Source: Litsea cubeba (taxonomy: Eukaryota > Streptophyta > Magnoliopsida > Laurales > Lauraceae). Taken from it: a DNA stretch of 64,000 bases. Position numbers and translations under genes: made by a program. The stretch is from contig CM022947.1 in assembly GCA_012931725.1 (NCBI GenBank), positions 26,381,746 to 26,445,745 on the forward strand. Reading direction: 5' to 3'. The notes beneath the pieces were generated by a model. That model worked only from the letters and a program-made list of their open reading frames with translations. It was not told the DNA's origin and made no database searches. Below are positions 46,807 through 58,330 of this stretch, in pieces. Every line of letters begins with the position of its first letter. The first letter of the stretch is position 1.

Positions 46807-49556
46807 GGGCTCAATGCCAGTTAGAGTTGCATCTCATGCACATCCCTTTTACATATAGCTCAAAGACTTTTGTAGTCAAAGGCTTAGTAAAGGGATCTAC
46901 TAGACTGTCTATAGAGGCTATCTTGGTGATCGTACATCACCTCTTGGCACAATCTATCTGACCACGTATAACTTCCTCTGTACATACTTTTTGGCTCTTG
47001 GGTTATTTGGACTTAATGACTGCCCTGCTGTCATCACAGTAAACTGTGATTGGCTGTCCTGCCAAAAATACCACTCCAAGTTCCATAAGGAATCTTTTGA
47101 GTCAATCTGCTACCTTAGCTACTTCTCAAGCTGCTACAACATAAGCACATACCCAGAAGTTGATTTCCTGGAATCCTGATCTGACTAGAAGTCAGTATCT
47201 ATGTAATCGACTGGTAATCAACTCATCACTGCTATGACTCAACATGTGATCTCTAGTCCTTCTCAAGTATTCGAGAACACATCTTACAGCAGTCAATGAT
47301 AAAGACCTGTGCTAGACTGGTATTAGCTGACTAGGCCTATTACGTGACAGATATCCGGTCTAGTACAAAGCATAGCTTACCGTATCAGAACCTTATCTAT
47401 GTACACATAATTGGGATAAGCCTGTCATCCTATTTTTCCAGTCTCAATGGAAATTGATTCCTAGGATGTACTTGGCTTTTCCAAAGTCCTTTATTATCAA
47501 AAGTCTTAGCCAACCAAAACTTTTACTGTTGACGATATCCCTATGTCACTCCATGGGAGAAGGATATCGTCGACATATAATACCAGAAAAAACTACCCTG
47601 CGTTCTTGACTTTTCATTTACACATGACTTATCCGGATTCTGATAAAAATCAAGTGACTTGATTTGCTTTAGTCAATACGGATGTTCCTGTTTCGGGATA
47701 TCTGCATGAATCCATAAATGGACTTATGCAGCCTGCAAACTCTTCGCACTTGGTTATTAGCTATAGAACCATCTGGTTACATCATATAGATGTTTTCCTC
47801 AAGATTCCCATCGTGAGATGCTGTCTTGATATCCATTTGCCAAATCTCGTCACCGAGATGAACCGCAATGGATAAGAGTATCCAGATGGAACTCTTCCAT
47901 CTGGCTCTCATTTTCTTTTGTAGACTCACTTGCACCCAATAGGTTTGCTATTGGCAGGCAAGCCCACAAGTATCCAGACCTGATTAGAGTACAAAGACTC
48001 CACCTCAGCTTTCATAGCATCTAACCAACGTCCCAAAACTATGTCATTAACGGCTTTATCATAGTTATAGGGATCTTGTTCCGGTTACACCGGGATTGCC
48101 TTGTAAGACTTTCCCTAGACCGAGAACTTGTCAAGGGTTCTGACAATACTCCCACTACGACAAGGCACTGGTGTAACTACTGGGTCAAATATGGGCGGAT
48201 TTTCTTAAAGTTTGGTTATTCTTGGATTTGGAATTGTTCTTTCTTAAATTTCTTCCAAGATAACCATTTCTAAAGATTTCCAGTTAATCTTATAATCTCC
48301 CTCCAGAAACCGCATTGGTGCTGCCAAGCACTTTCTGCTCTCTGGGATTATAGAGCAACCAATCCTTTAGTTTCTTTTGGGATAGAATATAAACATATAT
48401 ACTTCCGACTTCGATTCCAACTAATCCGTCTTATCCTTCAGCACGCGTGCCGGACAACCCTGAAAAATGTTGTAGACTAGGCTTTCGCCCTGTCCATAAC
48501 TCCCTGGGAGTCTCAAGTATAGACTTAGATGGAATGAGGTTTAGTATATATATTTCAGTTTCCATATCCCAAAATATAGGTAATCAGTAGAAACTTAATC
48601 ATAGACTTGTTCATATTTAAAAGAGTCTTGTTCCTTCTTTCTGCTACTCCGTTTTGTTGAGGCAAACCAGGAGCAGACTACTGGGATCAAATCCCAAAAT
48701 CTGATAAGTATCCCATAAAATTAGTGGAGAGATATTCGCCTCATCGATCTCATCGAAGAGTATTTATACTTTTACCTAATTGCTTTTCCGCTTCCGCTCG
48801 AAACTCTTTGAACTATTCAAAAATCTTGGACTTGCGGTGCATAAGGTATATGTATCCATATCTCGAGTAATCATCGGTGAAAGTGATAAAATACTCGTAT
48901 CAATCTCTCGCTCTTTCATTATGAGTCCATACACATCAGTAAACACTAACTCCAATAAATCTTTGGCTCGACTGCCCTTAGATGTATAAGGGTCTTTTGG
49001 TCATTTTGCCTTCCAGACAGGATTTGCAGACAGGCATTGGTTCTACCACCAATGAAGGCAAGATACCATCTTTCACTAGCCTGTCAATCCTGTTTAGGTT
49101 TACATGACCTAGCCTCTTAGGTGCCAAAGTTTGTTGGATTAGATGAAGGTGATTACCTCTTTAATGATGGTCTATTATTAACATCAGTGTCATGTATCTC
49201 ATACATTGTGGGAGTAAACAAATAAAAGCCATTGATTACCTTGTCAGAATATATAAGAGTACCGCTCCTCTTTAAGACGATTTTAATTACCAAAAGTAAC
49301 TGAATAACTCTTATTCATCATACTAGAAATTAAAATTCCGTCTTAAAACGGTACATATAATGTATCTGACAAAATCAACTTAATATCTGAAAATAACTAA
49401 GTTACTACTCCTACTGACACTGCTTCTGCCTTGGCTTCAGATCCCAGGTTAATACTGATTTCCAAGTCATTAATCCTCCTGGTTACCTGTAACTCCTACA
49501 ACATATTACTGATGTAATTAGTTGCACCAAAGTCTACAAACCAAGATTCTGAAGTA
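46807..49556 (-). pseudogene. Decayed protease-integrase-RT-RNase H of the young copia element
   Basis: Relics can be placed in order: protease with DFG instead of DSG (49526-49534); an integrase LRSDRGGEY-like block with two TGA codons (48741-48743 and 48750-48752); RT with YVDD still readable near 47560-47580, preceded by a TAG at 47593-47595; and RNase H remnants nearer the LTR. No frame exceeds about 70 codons. The product cannot be made. Confidence 0.88.
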
Positions 49557-50459
49557 CTAGTTGAAAAAACTATCTTCAGAAATAAATGACTCAATCATAC
49601 CTGAGGTCTTTTCCTTTGACAGAAATCGTGGACAATTCCTCCTCCAATGTCCTGTCATACCACAGTGGAAACACTTTCCCTTTGCTCCCTTACCCTTGAC
49701 CTTGGCCACACCACTAGTGGAACCATACTCCACCTTAGGACCTTTGATGACTGATTTTTTCTTGCTATCCCGGTCTTTGCCTTCCGGCTTAGACTTAGCA
49801 AATGACTTTTCTGTCATGAGGGCAGTTGGTCTTTTCTTCATGATTTCCTCAAACACTACCAGCTGGCGAGACAGCTCAGCTATGGTCATTTCCAATTTAC
49901 TATAATTGATCTTGAAATGTTTGAATGAGTCTGGTAGTGATTGAATGATCATGTCGATCTGCGTTTCTGTATCAAACGTAGTCCCCAGTACATCTAACTC
50001 ATTCAATGCCAACTTCATTTGTAACAAATGTTTTTGTACTGGGGTTCCCTCGGCCATCTTTGTCTCCATCAGCACTTTTAGAGCTGCCTGCCTAGCAGGC
50101 CTAACCTGGTCTGCAAACATCTCCTCTAAGTTCGATATAATATCGTATGCTGACTTATAGGATTGATGTTGTTCTTGCAAAGCAGTAGACATGGATGCCT
50201 GAATAAAACATCTGGCTATCTCATTGTTTTTGGTCCACTTGGTGTAAAAGTTTTTCACAATCTGTGGTGCATCAGGCTCAGGCTCAGGAAGGGGGGGTAT
50301 TAGAAGGACATATTTGCAACTTGAAGATGTCAAGATAATATCCAGGTTCCTTTTCCAGTCTACATAGTTGGATCCCATCAACTTGTTCTGGTTGAGGATG
50401 GTCGCAAGTGGATTGAAAGTATTCGAATTCATGCTGTATAAATTAAAGCACATAACCAT
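49557..50459 (-). CDS. gag of the young copia element
   Basis: An uninterrupted 300-codon frame contains a UBN2-like core (KLMGSNYVDWKRNLDIIL, FADQVRPARQAALKVL, LPDSFKHFKINYSKLEM), a Lys-rich linker and the zinc knuckle CFHCGMTGHWRRNC. It ends soon after, at the point where protease decay starts. It belongs to the same family as the gag at 37222-38553 but is clearly diverged. Gag forms the particle and binds the RNA. Its preservation beside a ruined pol suggests that it is still useful to the element. Confidence 0.9.
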   Translation of the reverse strand: MVMCFNLYSMNSNTFNPLATILNQNKLMGSNYVDWKRNLDIILTSSSCKYVLLIPPLPEPEPDAPQIVKNFYTKWTKNNEIARCFIQASMSTALQEQHQSYKSAYDIISNLEEMFADQVRPARQAALKVLMETKMAEGTPVQKHLLQMKLALNELDVLGTTFDTETQIDMIIQSLPDSFKHFKINYSKLEMTIAELSRQLVVFEEIMKKRPTALMTEKSFAKSKPEGKDRDSKKKSVIKGPKVEYGSTSGVAKVKGKGAKGKCFHCGMTGHWRRNCPRFLSKEKTSGMIESFISEDSFFN

Positions 50460-51831
50460 ACATTCAATGAAAGAATATAAATGACATTTGGGTTTAGTAT
50501 TCTACCAAATTCATATGGGAATCCTCATAAGCACTGAATTTAGAATACATCGGAATCCCAATCCCCTAGGGCATGCCTCCTTGGGGAGTGCAAATGCCCC
50601 ATAGATTGGTGCGGATCAAAGTCGTCAAAATTAAGATTAAGACTAATTATCCTTGATCCCCAATCATTCACTATCATCTAGGTATCTCATACCAAATAAT
50701 GTATGACTCCCGATTATCTTTGGTTTCTAAAATACATGAGGCAAATCCTTGGGGATACTACATCATTATTTTAGTTAAGTGTGACCCACCAACTAATATT
50801 GCATGACAACCGTGATGGGCAGCTCCTCCTTGGGGAGTGAACCCCCACCACGTCTCATGAATACTATCCATAGGAGATCCATATCTAGTAACCAGATAAA
50901 TAAAAGCCCTCCGTGGGGAACGGCCACTCTCTTGGTGGCGCGAGGCTAATACTTTCCTTACAATGGACCTATGGTGGAAAACCATGGGGATTAAATGCCC
51001 CGCTCCCACTTAATATTTTAAAATTGAGGATTTCCTTTTAAGGTATTAGGGCCCACATATATAAATATATGAATCATCAAATCATCTCATGATGTGATTT
51101 AAGATTGGTTCCAAGTCAAGTTATTTTAAGGAAAGTCCAGTTTCTTAAATTAGTGTTACCAATGTGTCCATCTCATGGGACATCAACACTAATTAGAACT
51201 CTTTCCAAAAATTAATTTGATTTGACCAATATTAGTAACTTGCTATGTTTGGATCAGATTTGGAAACATTCTAAATAAAGCATTCAACTATAAATAGAAA
51301 ACGCTAAAATTAGAAACTAGTCCTCTCCTCCACATGGCCCAAGCGGAATAGACTTCTTGGACTTCTAGACTTTCCAAAAATTTGGAATTCCTCAAACTCT
51401 TTGGGAAACTCCAAAACACCTTTGGTAATCTTCAAACTCTTTGATTAGAAGTCCAACTTCACTTTCCTTCTTAGTATCGGACATCGCCAGAATTTATAAA
51501 TTTAGAAAATTACATAAGTTCCTATGTCTCTACGATGAGACTTACATGATAATCTATTAATGGAAATAAAAAGGCACATAGGGAATTTCACCATGCCTTG
51601 CCCTGAACCGGGAAACCAAGGAAACCATGATGCCCTTTACAACTTGCCAATAATAAACATTCAACCATAAAAAGAAAGTAAAAGACTTGTGGGCCATATG
51701 GAGAGAACATGATAACCTGCATGTTAGTATCTCATACTAGCAAAGCAACTCACAAAGCCGGGTTACCAAACAATAATGGAAAGACAGGATGCCAAATATT
51801 GCCACTACTATGATTCATGCCCCCTACGCAG

Positions 51832-51945
51832 AGGGGGTCCGGGGGTGTCCCCCGGCGGGGTTCGAGCTGCCCGGTCAGCTCGCGGGGGCCCAGGGGGCAG
51901 CGCCCCCGGCGGGGGCTCGGGGGCAGCGCCCCCGAAACAAAAACA
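51832..51945. repeat. GC-rich hairpin-forming block
   Basis: The palindrome-like phrase GGGGGCAGCGCCCCC occurs twice (near 51893-51907 and 51919-51933). GGGGGTGTCCCCC and similar complementary runs lie just before. On RNA these would form stacked stable stems in an otherwise AT-rich element. Confidence 0.85.
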
Positions 51946-51975
51946 AAAATTGAGATCTCATATGTCAGTCTGTTC

Positions 51976-52048
51976 GGTCGACCTGCCAGAGGGCTCGGTC
52001 GACCGGCCTTAGTGTCTTCGGTCGACCGGCCAGAGGGCTCGGTCGACC
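51976..52048. repeat. Four GGTCGACC motifs at regular spacing
   Basis: GGTCGACC lies at 51976, 51997, 52020 and 52041 (spacing 21, 23, 21). This is a 44-bp unit with two motifs, repeated twice (CGGTCGACC-GCCAGAGGGCT pattern). Confidence 0.9.
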
Positions 52049-52310
52049 TGCCTGACGGAAATCTGCAAGTTGGGTTTTTTTGTATTTCGTGTCCAACCAT
52101 CTCCAAAACTCTTCTGAAGATTTCCAATGGCTTCCTACCATCATTCCATCATTGTTAGACCCTTTTGTGACTATCCAAACATGGACTTACTAATTATCCA
52201 AGCAAAACCATTAAAACTGATCCGTACATAGCCCTTGATCTATCCTCTTTGCATCTCATGTAAAGATTAGATCAAGCTTACTGATCTAACATGATAAGAG
52301 ATGAGGTAAG

Positions 52311-52322
52311 GCTCTGATACCA
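52311..52322 (-). other. Primer binding site, initiator tRNA-Met
   Basis: The minus strand TGGTATCAGAGC begins two bases after the 5' LTR. Confidence 0.9.
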
Positions 52323-52324
52323 AT

Positions 52325-54090
52325 TGTTGGAAATAGGGTGGGCCTCTAGGATAGGTTTCAAAAACTTTTGACCCACTTGACGCAGGGATCAACTATCCAT
52401 AAGGCTATAAAACCCAATCCAAGATCTATGTCCTCAATCTCAGTCATCATGATCAGTAAAACAATTTATCTAGAAGATAAAAACAGCAACATATAAGCAA
52501 CAAATAAATCTACAACATGCAAGGAAGTAGATTATACCTTTGGAGCTCGGTTGTGCTCTAATGGAGGAGTTGCGTCTTTCTTTGATGATGAAACGCTTTC
52601 ACTAATCAAATAAGGATCTCCAAGACCTCTTGATCTTCCACGCTATGACCCGTATCAGATTCTCCTTTTCTCAAGAAGATGGTGGGATCTCCAAGAGAAA
52701 ACTACTAGGAACCCTAGGGAGGAACTAGAAAGAGAACTAGAAGAGGGAAGAGAGGAATAACTTGTGCAACACTTGCACTAGGGGGCCTTGGGCGTGAATC
52801 CCAATGCAAGAACAGTGCTTAGACGTCCAAGGCCTCCTCTCCTCTATTTATAACTTTTGCAAGTTGTCTCTTCTTTACTAATTACAATAGAAGTCTTACT
52901 TCCATTAATTAGTAACTTACCATATCATAATTAGAAGTCTCACTTCAAATATGATTAGTATCTTTCTAATTCCTTTCTAATTAAAATAGAAGTCTCACTT
53001 CTACTAAAATTAGTAAGTCTACTATTACCACCATTAGAAGTCTCACTTCAAATAGAAATAGTAACTTTCCTTTTAGAGTTCTACTAGAATTAGATACTTT
53101 CTAATAATTGGGCTAGCGTGGGGACCACTAGGGATTCCTTAGAAAGCTGGCTCCAACTGGGACACGCGACCCCACATCTCATGTGTAATCCGGGCCCACA
53201 GTTAATTGCAAATAACTCCACTATATAAATGCAATTGAACTCCAGTCTTAGGAATATTACATAGAAGACCCTAAACTTCCACATTACCACAAGTAGACCC
53301 CTCTATCAATATCCATGGATCAATTGGACCTGTCTTCCAAAATAGATCCATATCTTATTATCCTTGAGCCCCAATCAATTATAATGATCAATAGGTACCT
53401 TTCCAATTAACTCTTAATCGGAATGGGTGCGCACTTACCAATGATAAATCCATTAATTGGCAGAAGGGGATATTAGAGATAGATTCCTTCTTGACTATTG
53501 AATGTTCCCACAGCTCTACTACCATGTACCCAAATCACCGAGGTGTTGACCTACAGTTGGCCTCACTCATTGGTGACTCAAAGCAAATGAATAGATAGAA
53601 ACTTGAGTTCATTAATGTCTCAGGATTGAGAGCCTATTGCTAGGGAATTATGAGAGCAGACCTTAAAATAAAGACAGTGTTTATAAGGTGCTTCTCATGG
53701 TCCTTCAATACATCAAATGTACCAGCACTATGATCCAGAATCTTCCATTCTGATGATCGAGACAAATCACACTATCTCATAGTGATCAAAGTACTGCAAC
53801 CTTAACAGTATGAGATGTCCAGTCTCATCACTGGTTGTGATAATATTTAAGTATAAGATTTGCCACACATGTCTCCCGTATGTGGATCTCATCCATACAC
53901 ATGTGTTACATCTAATATACTTGTGGACCCCGGTTCATCTCATGAACCATCATGTCATTCGTATTGGTCATGTGCAAGTATATAATAAATTACCATTCAT
54001 CTCATGAAAGGAAAGCATGAATATACTGATAAATAAAGAAATTAATCAATTTATTATATTATCTACTGGATTGAGTCCATAAAACTAACA
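52325..54090 (-). repeat. 5' LTR of the young copia element
   Basis: It is 1766 bp. The minus strand has TTATAAATAG at 52844-52853 as a likely TATA box. Confidence 0.94.
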
Positions 54091-54780
54091 ATCCAAGACC
54101 CGTCCTATCTCTTTGAGTTTTATCCAATTTAAATAACTTTTCAAATTTCTCTTCACCTTGGGTAAATTTGCACTCATACTTTTGTTTGTAGCTTTCAAGT
54201 TGAGTGATTTGGTTTTTAAGGGTTGAATTCTCATTTTTAACTTTTGTTAGTTCATTTTCAATTCCCTTAAAGTTATTTAGTTCATCATGGGCAAGTTTTA
54301 ATTCAAATTTAATTTCATTAATAACATTAGATCCAAGTTCTAGAGTTTTTATTTTATTTTGAGCATTAGATAAATTTTCCTTAGTGATAGTCAACTTGGA
54401 TTCTAAATTGTTAATGTCTTTGTCTTGCCTTTGTAATTGATCTCTTAGTTTTTAATTTTCCTTATTAATATTATCACAACCTATCTTTAATTCATTTAAT
54501 TCATCTTGAGCATTATGTAGGTTATGCAAAGAGATCATAAACTTAGAGTCTACACAATTTATTACGTATTCTTTCTTTCTAAGTTCATCTTTTGAAGAGA
54601 CTAATTCTTTGTTTAGTCTTTTAGATTTATCTTCTAATCTTTTATTCTTCTTAACAAGCTCTAAGGAAAATGTGTACAAATCATCATAAGCTTGTTGAAT
54701 ATCATCTTCATTCTCAACAATTTCTTCTTCAATTAATTCAAATTTAGATTTAAGTTGAGATTCATTAAGTTCAAAGTTTG
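54091..54780 (-). pseudogene. SIRE-like copia gag, coiled-coil part
   Basis: The minus strand encodes Leu/Glu/Lys/Asn-rich heptad-like sequence (ELVKKNKRLEDKSKRL; NIKTLELG-type; LTKVKNENSTLKNQI). It ends in KLDKTQRDRTGLG exactly at the insertion point of the young copia element. A stop near 54452 breaks it. It continues at 44394-45030. Coiled-coil gag N-termini occur in SIRE-type elements. Confidence 0.65.
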
Positions 54781-54960
54781 AATCTCCAATTGTTGGAAGA
54801 AGGAGGGGTCAAGAAGAATCTACACAAGAATCTACAAAGTCTAGCATAGTGGAATCCATTCGTATGATTTTCATGAAAACACAACACTAGAGTTTTGATC
54901 TCTAGGTTTTAGCTAATAAGGATCAACTCCGGGTGTTTAAGCCCTAAAAGGATTAACCTT

Positions 54961-54972
54961 GCTCAGATACCA
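54961..54972 (-). other. Primer-site-like sequence of the SIRE-like element
   Basis: The minus strand TGGTATCTGAGC differs by one base from the usual initiator-Met site. It sits between the gag side and the presumed LTR. Confidence 0.55.
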
Positions 54973-54998
54973 ATCGAAAGTCTGAGATCCTTGCCCTA

Positions 54999-55025
54999 GG
55001 GGGGGGGGGGGGGGGGGGGGGGGGG
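54999..55025 (+). repeat. Run of 27 G
   Basis: An unbroken homopolymer between CCCTA and TGAATAGGCT. Similar but shorter G runs before TGAATAGG are common in plant LTRs. The length here may be inexact for technical reasons. Confidence 0.9.
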
Positions 55026-55258
55026 TGAATAGGCTGAGCCTCTAATTAGTGACCAATAATGATCAATTTTAACTTCTTTGAAATTAACTAGTCATAAGTG
55101 ATGATTATATAATTAAATACGGAAGCTAAACAAAAACAATCACTACAAAGCATGCACCATCATACAATGATTTATAGTGGTTCGGCCTCAATGCCTACGT
55201 CCACTACCGACTTGTGATCTAACACCCCACCGGATATCCACTATCTATGCTTTTCAAT

Positions 55259-55430
55259 AGGCTAAGCAATAACCTCTACAAGTGTACTTTTCTAGGCTAA
55301 GCAATAACCTATCAATGTGTTTTTCTAGGCTAAGCAATAACCTTTACAAGATGCTTTTCCAAGGCTAAGCAATAACCTCTACACTATGCTTTTCTTAGGC
55401 TAAGCAATAACCTTACAAGTCTAAGATTTT
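55259..55430. repeat. 35-bp tandem repeats, five units
   Basis: AGGCTAAGCAATAACCT occurs at 55259, 55294, 55327, 55362 and 55397, with variable 15-18 bp linkers. Confidence 0.92.
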
Positions 55431-56239
55431 CTTTCTCAAAGAAGTGTCTACAAAAACACTGGAAGAGAAATAATCTAAGCTCAATTACAATGCCTCTAAT
55501 TAGGCGGATTTGAAAGTGAAAAACAAACTCACACAAACACTATATGAATGCAAAGATGTATGCTCGTGATGTGTGTGTGTGGAAACTTCAATCAAGTATA
55601 AAAACTAAGCTCAATCAAAATATGCTTAAAGCATTTAAAAGTTTAAGGCACACAAAGATATGATTGAAGTCAAATGCTAGTCACATGTAAAAATACTAAC
55701 TTGTTGATGATATGAAAATCAAAGGCTCACAAGTTGTATGAAATTAATTAAGTCTGAACATGTGATGCATATGCTATGCTGTTTTAAAAAACAAACTAAT
55801 TTAACTAAAGTTCAAATGAATGAAAACAACAAATAAAGATTCAACCATGAAAATGAATCATGTTATAAAATAACTCAAAGGTTTTGGCAAAGCATGATTA
55901 ACGAAGATTTTAAAACAACTTGGTTGAATCAAAGTAAAGAATTCATCACAACTTAAATCAAAGATAGAATGAAAGTAATGAATTCAATACATCATAGTTA
56001 TCATGCTAAAAATCATTTACCAAAGATCTAAACAAAGCATATAACATATGATTAATAAAAGTAAAGCTTACTTAGAGATTTAACTTCATTGATCCAAGCT
56101 TTAGCTTTACTAATGACCCCTTGGTCTCTCTTAGTTCATTCCCCTTTCTCGTGTCTCCAAGCACCTCAAAAATGGCTTAAAAGGTCAACTCTTTTCCAAA
56201 GGAATGAACCACTCTTTATAGAGAAAAAGTTCCCAACAG

Positions 56240-56515
56240 CTAGCTGTCGGTCAGCCGACATTCAGGGTTCGGTCGACCGAACTCCCAACGGTCACTTTTC
56301 AACGGTCATAATTTTGAAAGTTTGCTGACCGAAGTGTAATTGTCGGTTAGCCGAATTGGACTTTAGTTAACCGAAATGGTGACCGACACCTGACCGACGT
56401 TCCTAGAAATCACAGATTTCTCATTCTGGATCCAGGACTGACAGCTGACCAAAGCAGGTTCGGTCCATGTTCGATTAACCGACATTCTGAGTTCGGTTGA
56501 CCGACAGCTGTAATA
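56240..56515. repeat. Cluster of CGGTCGACCG-like motifs
   Basis: Many variants of CGGTTGACCGA, GGTTAGCCGA and GGTCGACCGA appear in both orientations. They include the 16-bp perfect palindrome GTTCGGTCGACCGAAC at 56267-56282. The motif is shared with the leader of the neighbouring young copia element. Confidence 0.75.
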
Positions 56516-57440
56516 AAATCCCAACTTTTGCATGTTTACAAGTATTTTCTTAAGGGGATATTTGGGCCATAAGACCAAGCATGGAAACATGATTTAAATA
56601 AATCTAAGTGTTTTAAAATCATGAAACATAAAAGGTCAAATAAGATTTGAAACTTTAAAAATCAATGGCTAGCTTGATTTATAAAAATTCTTTTCAAATT
56701 TAAATGCATCCAAGTTTAAAACCAAAACATGCATGAACTAAAAGATTTACAAGATTTAAAAACAACGCATGAGTAAATCAAAATTTCAAGATTTCTAAAT
56801 CAATGCAAGTGTGAAAATTCAAATGATGATTAAAACGATAATACATCCATCAAATTGCAAAACACAAAATCCCTAACAAAAAATGCTCTAAATGGTTTAG
56901 AAAACAAGAATCTCAAGGAAGGAAAACCATTGCTAACCTTTAGTGGCTCAACCCAAGAAGAAGAGCTTGAAAAAGAGCTTTATCCTCGGTTAAATTCCTT
57001 GAAAATGGGGTCTTTGAGAAGCTTGAGAGATGAGGAGGAATATTGGAAGATCAAATCTCCACTTAGCATGCAAAAAGAGAGCTTGCAAGAGGAGAAAGAA
57101 AGTGATGGAAAAGGGAAATCCTCTTTGAGAAAAAGTTAAAGGAAAAGGATAGAAGTGAAATGAGGAAGAAGAACTCTTGCTTTTATAAAGTGGGTATGTG
57201 GGTCCCGATCTTCAAGTGGTTGAAAAAGGCGTTTGCAGGTCCCAGATGAAAACGACGACAAAATCGATCATCGAAATATCTACTTTCCAAAAAGTATATT
57301 TCCCCTAAATTTTGAAAATTTCAAAATTCATATACAGATTTAGTGTAAAAAGACGTTTTTCCCCTTTTTCTAAAAAAAACGCGATTTCTGAGCCTCAAGT
57401 TCAAATCTATTACTCTATGGGAATGTATCCTCTCTTGGGT

Positions 57441-58330
57441 TAACCACACGGCTCAAAAGTTTCATCCGTCAAATCACAACATACATGGAGACAGGTGTCA
57501 TACTCTCCTCTCTCTCCACTCTCCAATCTCTCCACTTCTCCACTCTCCACTCTCCACTGCCCTCTCTCTAAAGTAACTAACTAATAACTTACTCCCATAA
57601 ATAACCAATGACCCAACTACATAACTGAATTGTTGCTCTCATCCATCGTTTATCCTTTTTTTAACCCATCTCTATTACTTCTTCACGGTAGAAGAGATAA
57701 GACTTTGCATAAACGAATTACAACAAAAGAGATAAGCTTCTTTTCTTTTTGGTGAACGTAAGCACCACCGTTTTGTGTGTGCCAAAAGGACTACTTTTTT
57801 GGGTAGTCACACAACTAGGTCTTGAGAAGCTCAGAGTACATATATGATGAGGAATCACGAGGGACAAAAAGGCATGCTCTCAAAGTAAGCCTCTATTCAG
57901 AAGATTCAAGTCTTGCAGCAGATTTGGTAAGTACGATCAACTTAAAATTGGTAGTAGAGCAGTAAATATTTTATTAGGTCAAAATTAAAAATTAAATGGT
58001 ACAAATTTCTCTACTTGGAAGCGCAGAATCAGGCATGCTTTATTCCAAGACAAATTTGAATACACTCATGGGACCCGTGCCTGATGATCCTGGCCATAAT
58101 TCTAATGCTCCAACTAGAAGAAGAATGTCTTTATTGGCCCCTGCACGGAAGTCCACAGCCAGGTGACACAAATTAGAAAATAAAAAAAAAGTGTGTGTGT
58201 GAGAGAGAGAGAGAGATTAAAATGGGTCATTGATATGTACAAGGTACAAATGAAAGATAGGTAGTAAAATAATTAAGAATGGTAGATCACAACCATTAAA
58301 TCCTGACCCAACTTGATGATTAAAAAAAAT
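57441..58330. other. AT-rich intergenic stretch with microsatellites
   Basis: It contains CTCTCCACTCTCCA-type low complexity (57500-57570) and a GT then GA microsatellite (about 58190-58216). No gene is recognised. Confidence 0.6.

Larger units (their letters stand above)
50460..52310 (-). other. Leader of the young copia element
   Basis: This is noncoding. It contains GGGATGGCC-like remnants, an extreme GC-rich inverted-repeat block (51832-51945) and four GGTCGACC motifs (51976-52048). Confidence 0.75.
45031..54090 (-). mobile_element. Very young Ty1-copia element with intact gag and dead pol
   Basis: LTRs 45031-46795 (1765 bp) and 52325-54090 (1766 bp) differ, as far as I can read, by a single A indel. 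The minus-strand order is 5' LTR, initiator-Met primer site, GC-rich leader, gag (intact), then a pol region full of stops and frame changes. It is inserted in a SIRE-like gag. The host bases at the two joints (ATCCA on the right, CAAAT on the left) do not form a clear 5-bp duplication. Identical LTRs with a decayed pol imply recent movement with enzymes supplied in trans, or LTR conversion. Confidence 0.92.
54973..57440 (-). repeat. Presumed LTR of the SIRE-like element
   Basis: This is noncoding, placed upstream of the gag and primer site. It contains a 27-G run, 35-bp repeats, a GTGGTTCGGCC ... GCCTACGTCCAC segment common in plant LTRs, a GGTCGACC-rich patch and a stretch similar to the old LTR at 9949-10115. 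Exact TG/CA ends were not found and no second LTR is in the window. Confidence 0.45.

Noticed and set aside
54999..55025. G27 as a functional quadruplex element
   Set aside because: Homopolymers of this length are often wrong in assemblies, so I list it as an observation only.
56855..57139. 94-codon plus-strand frame rich in Glu, Lys and Leu
   Set aside because: It lies in the presumed LTR leader, is low complexity, has no domain and no splice context. Probably chance.
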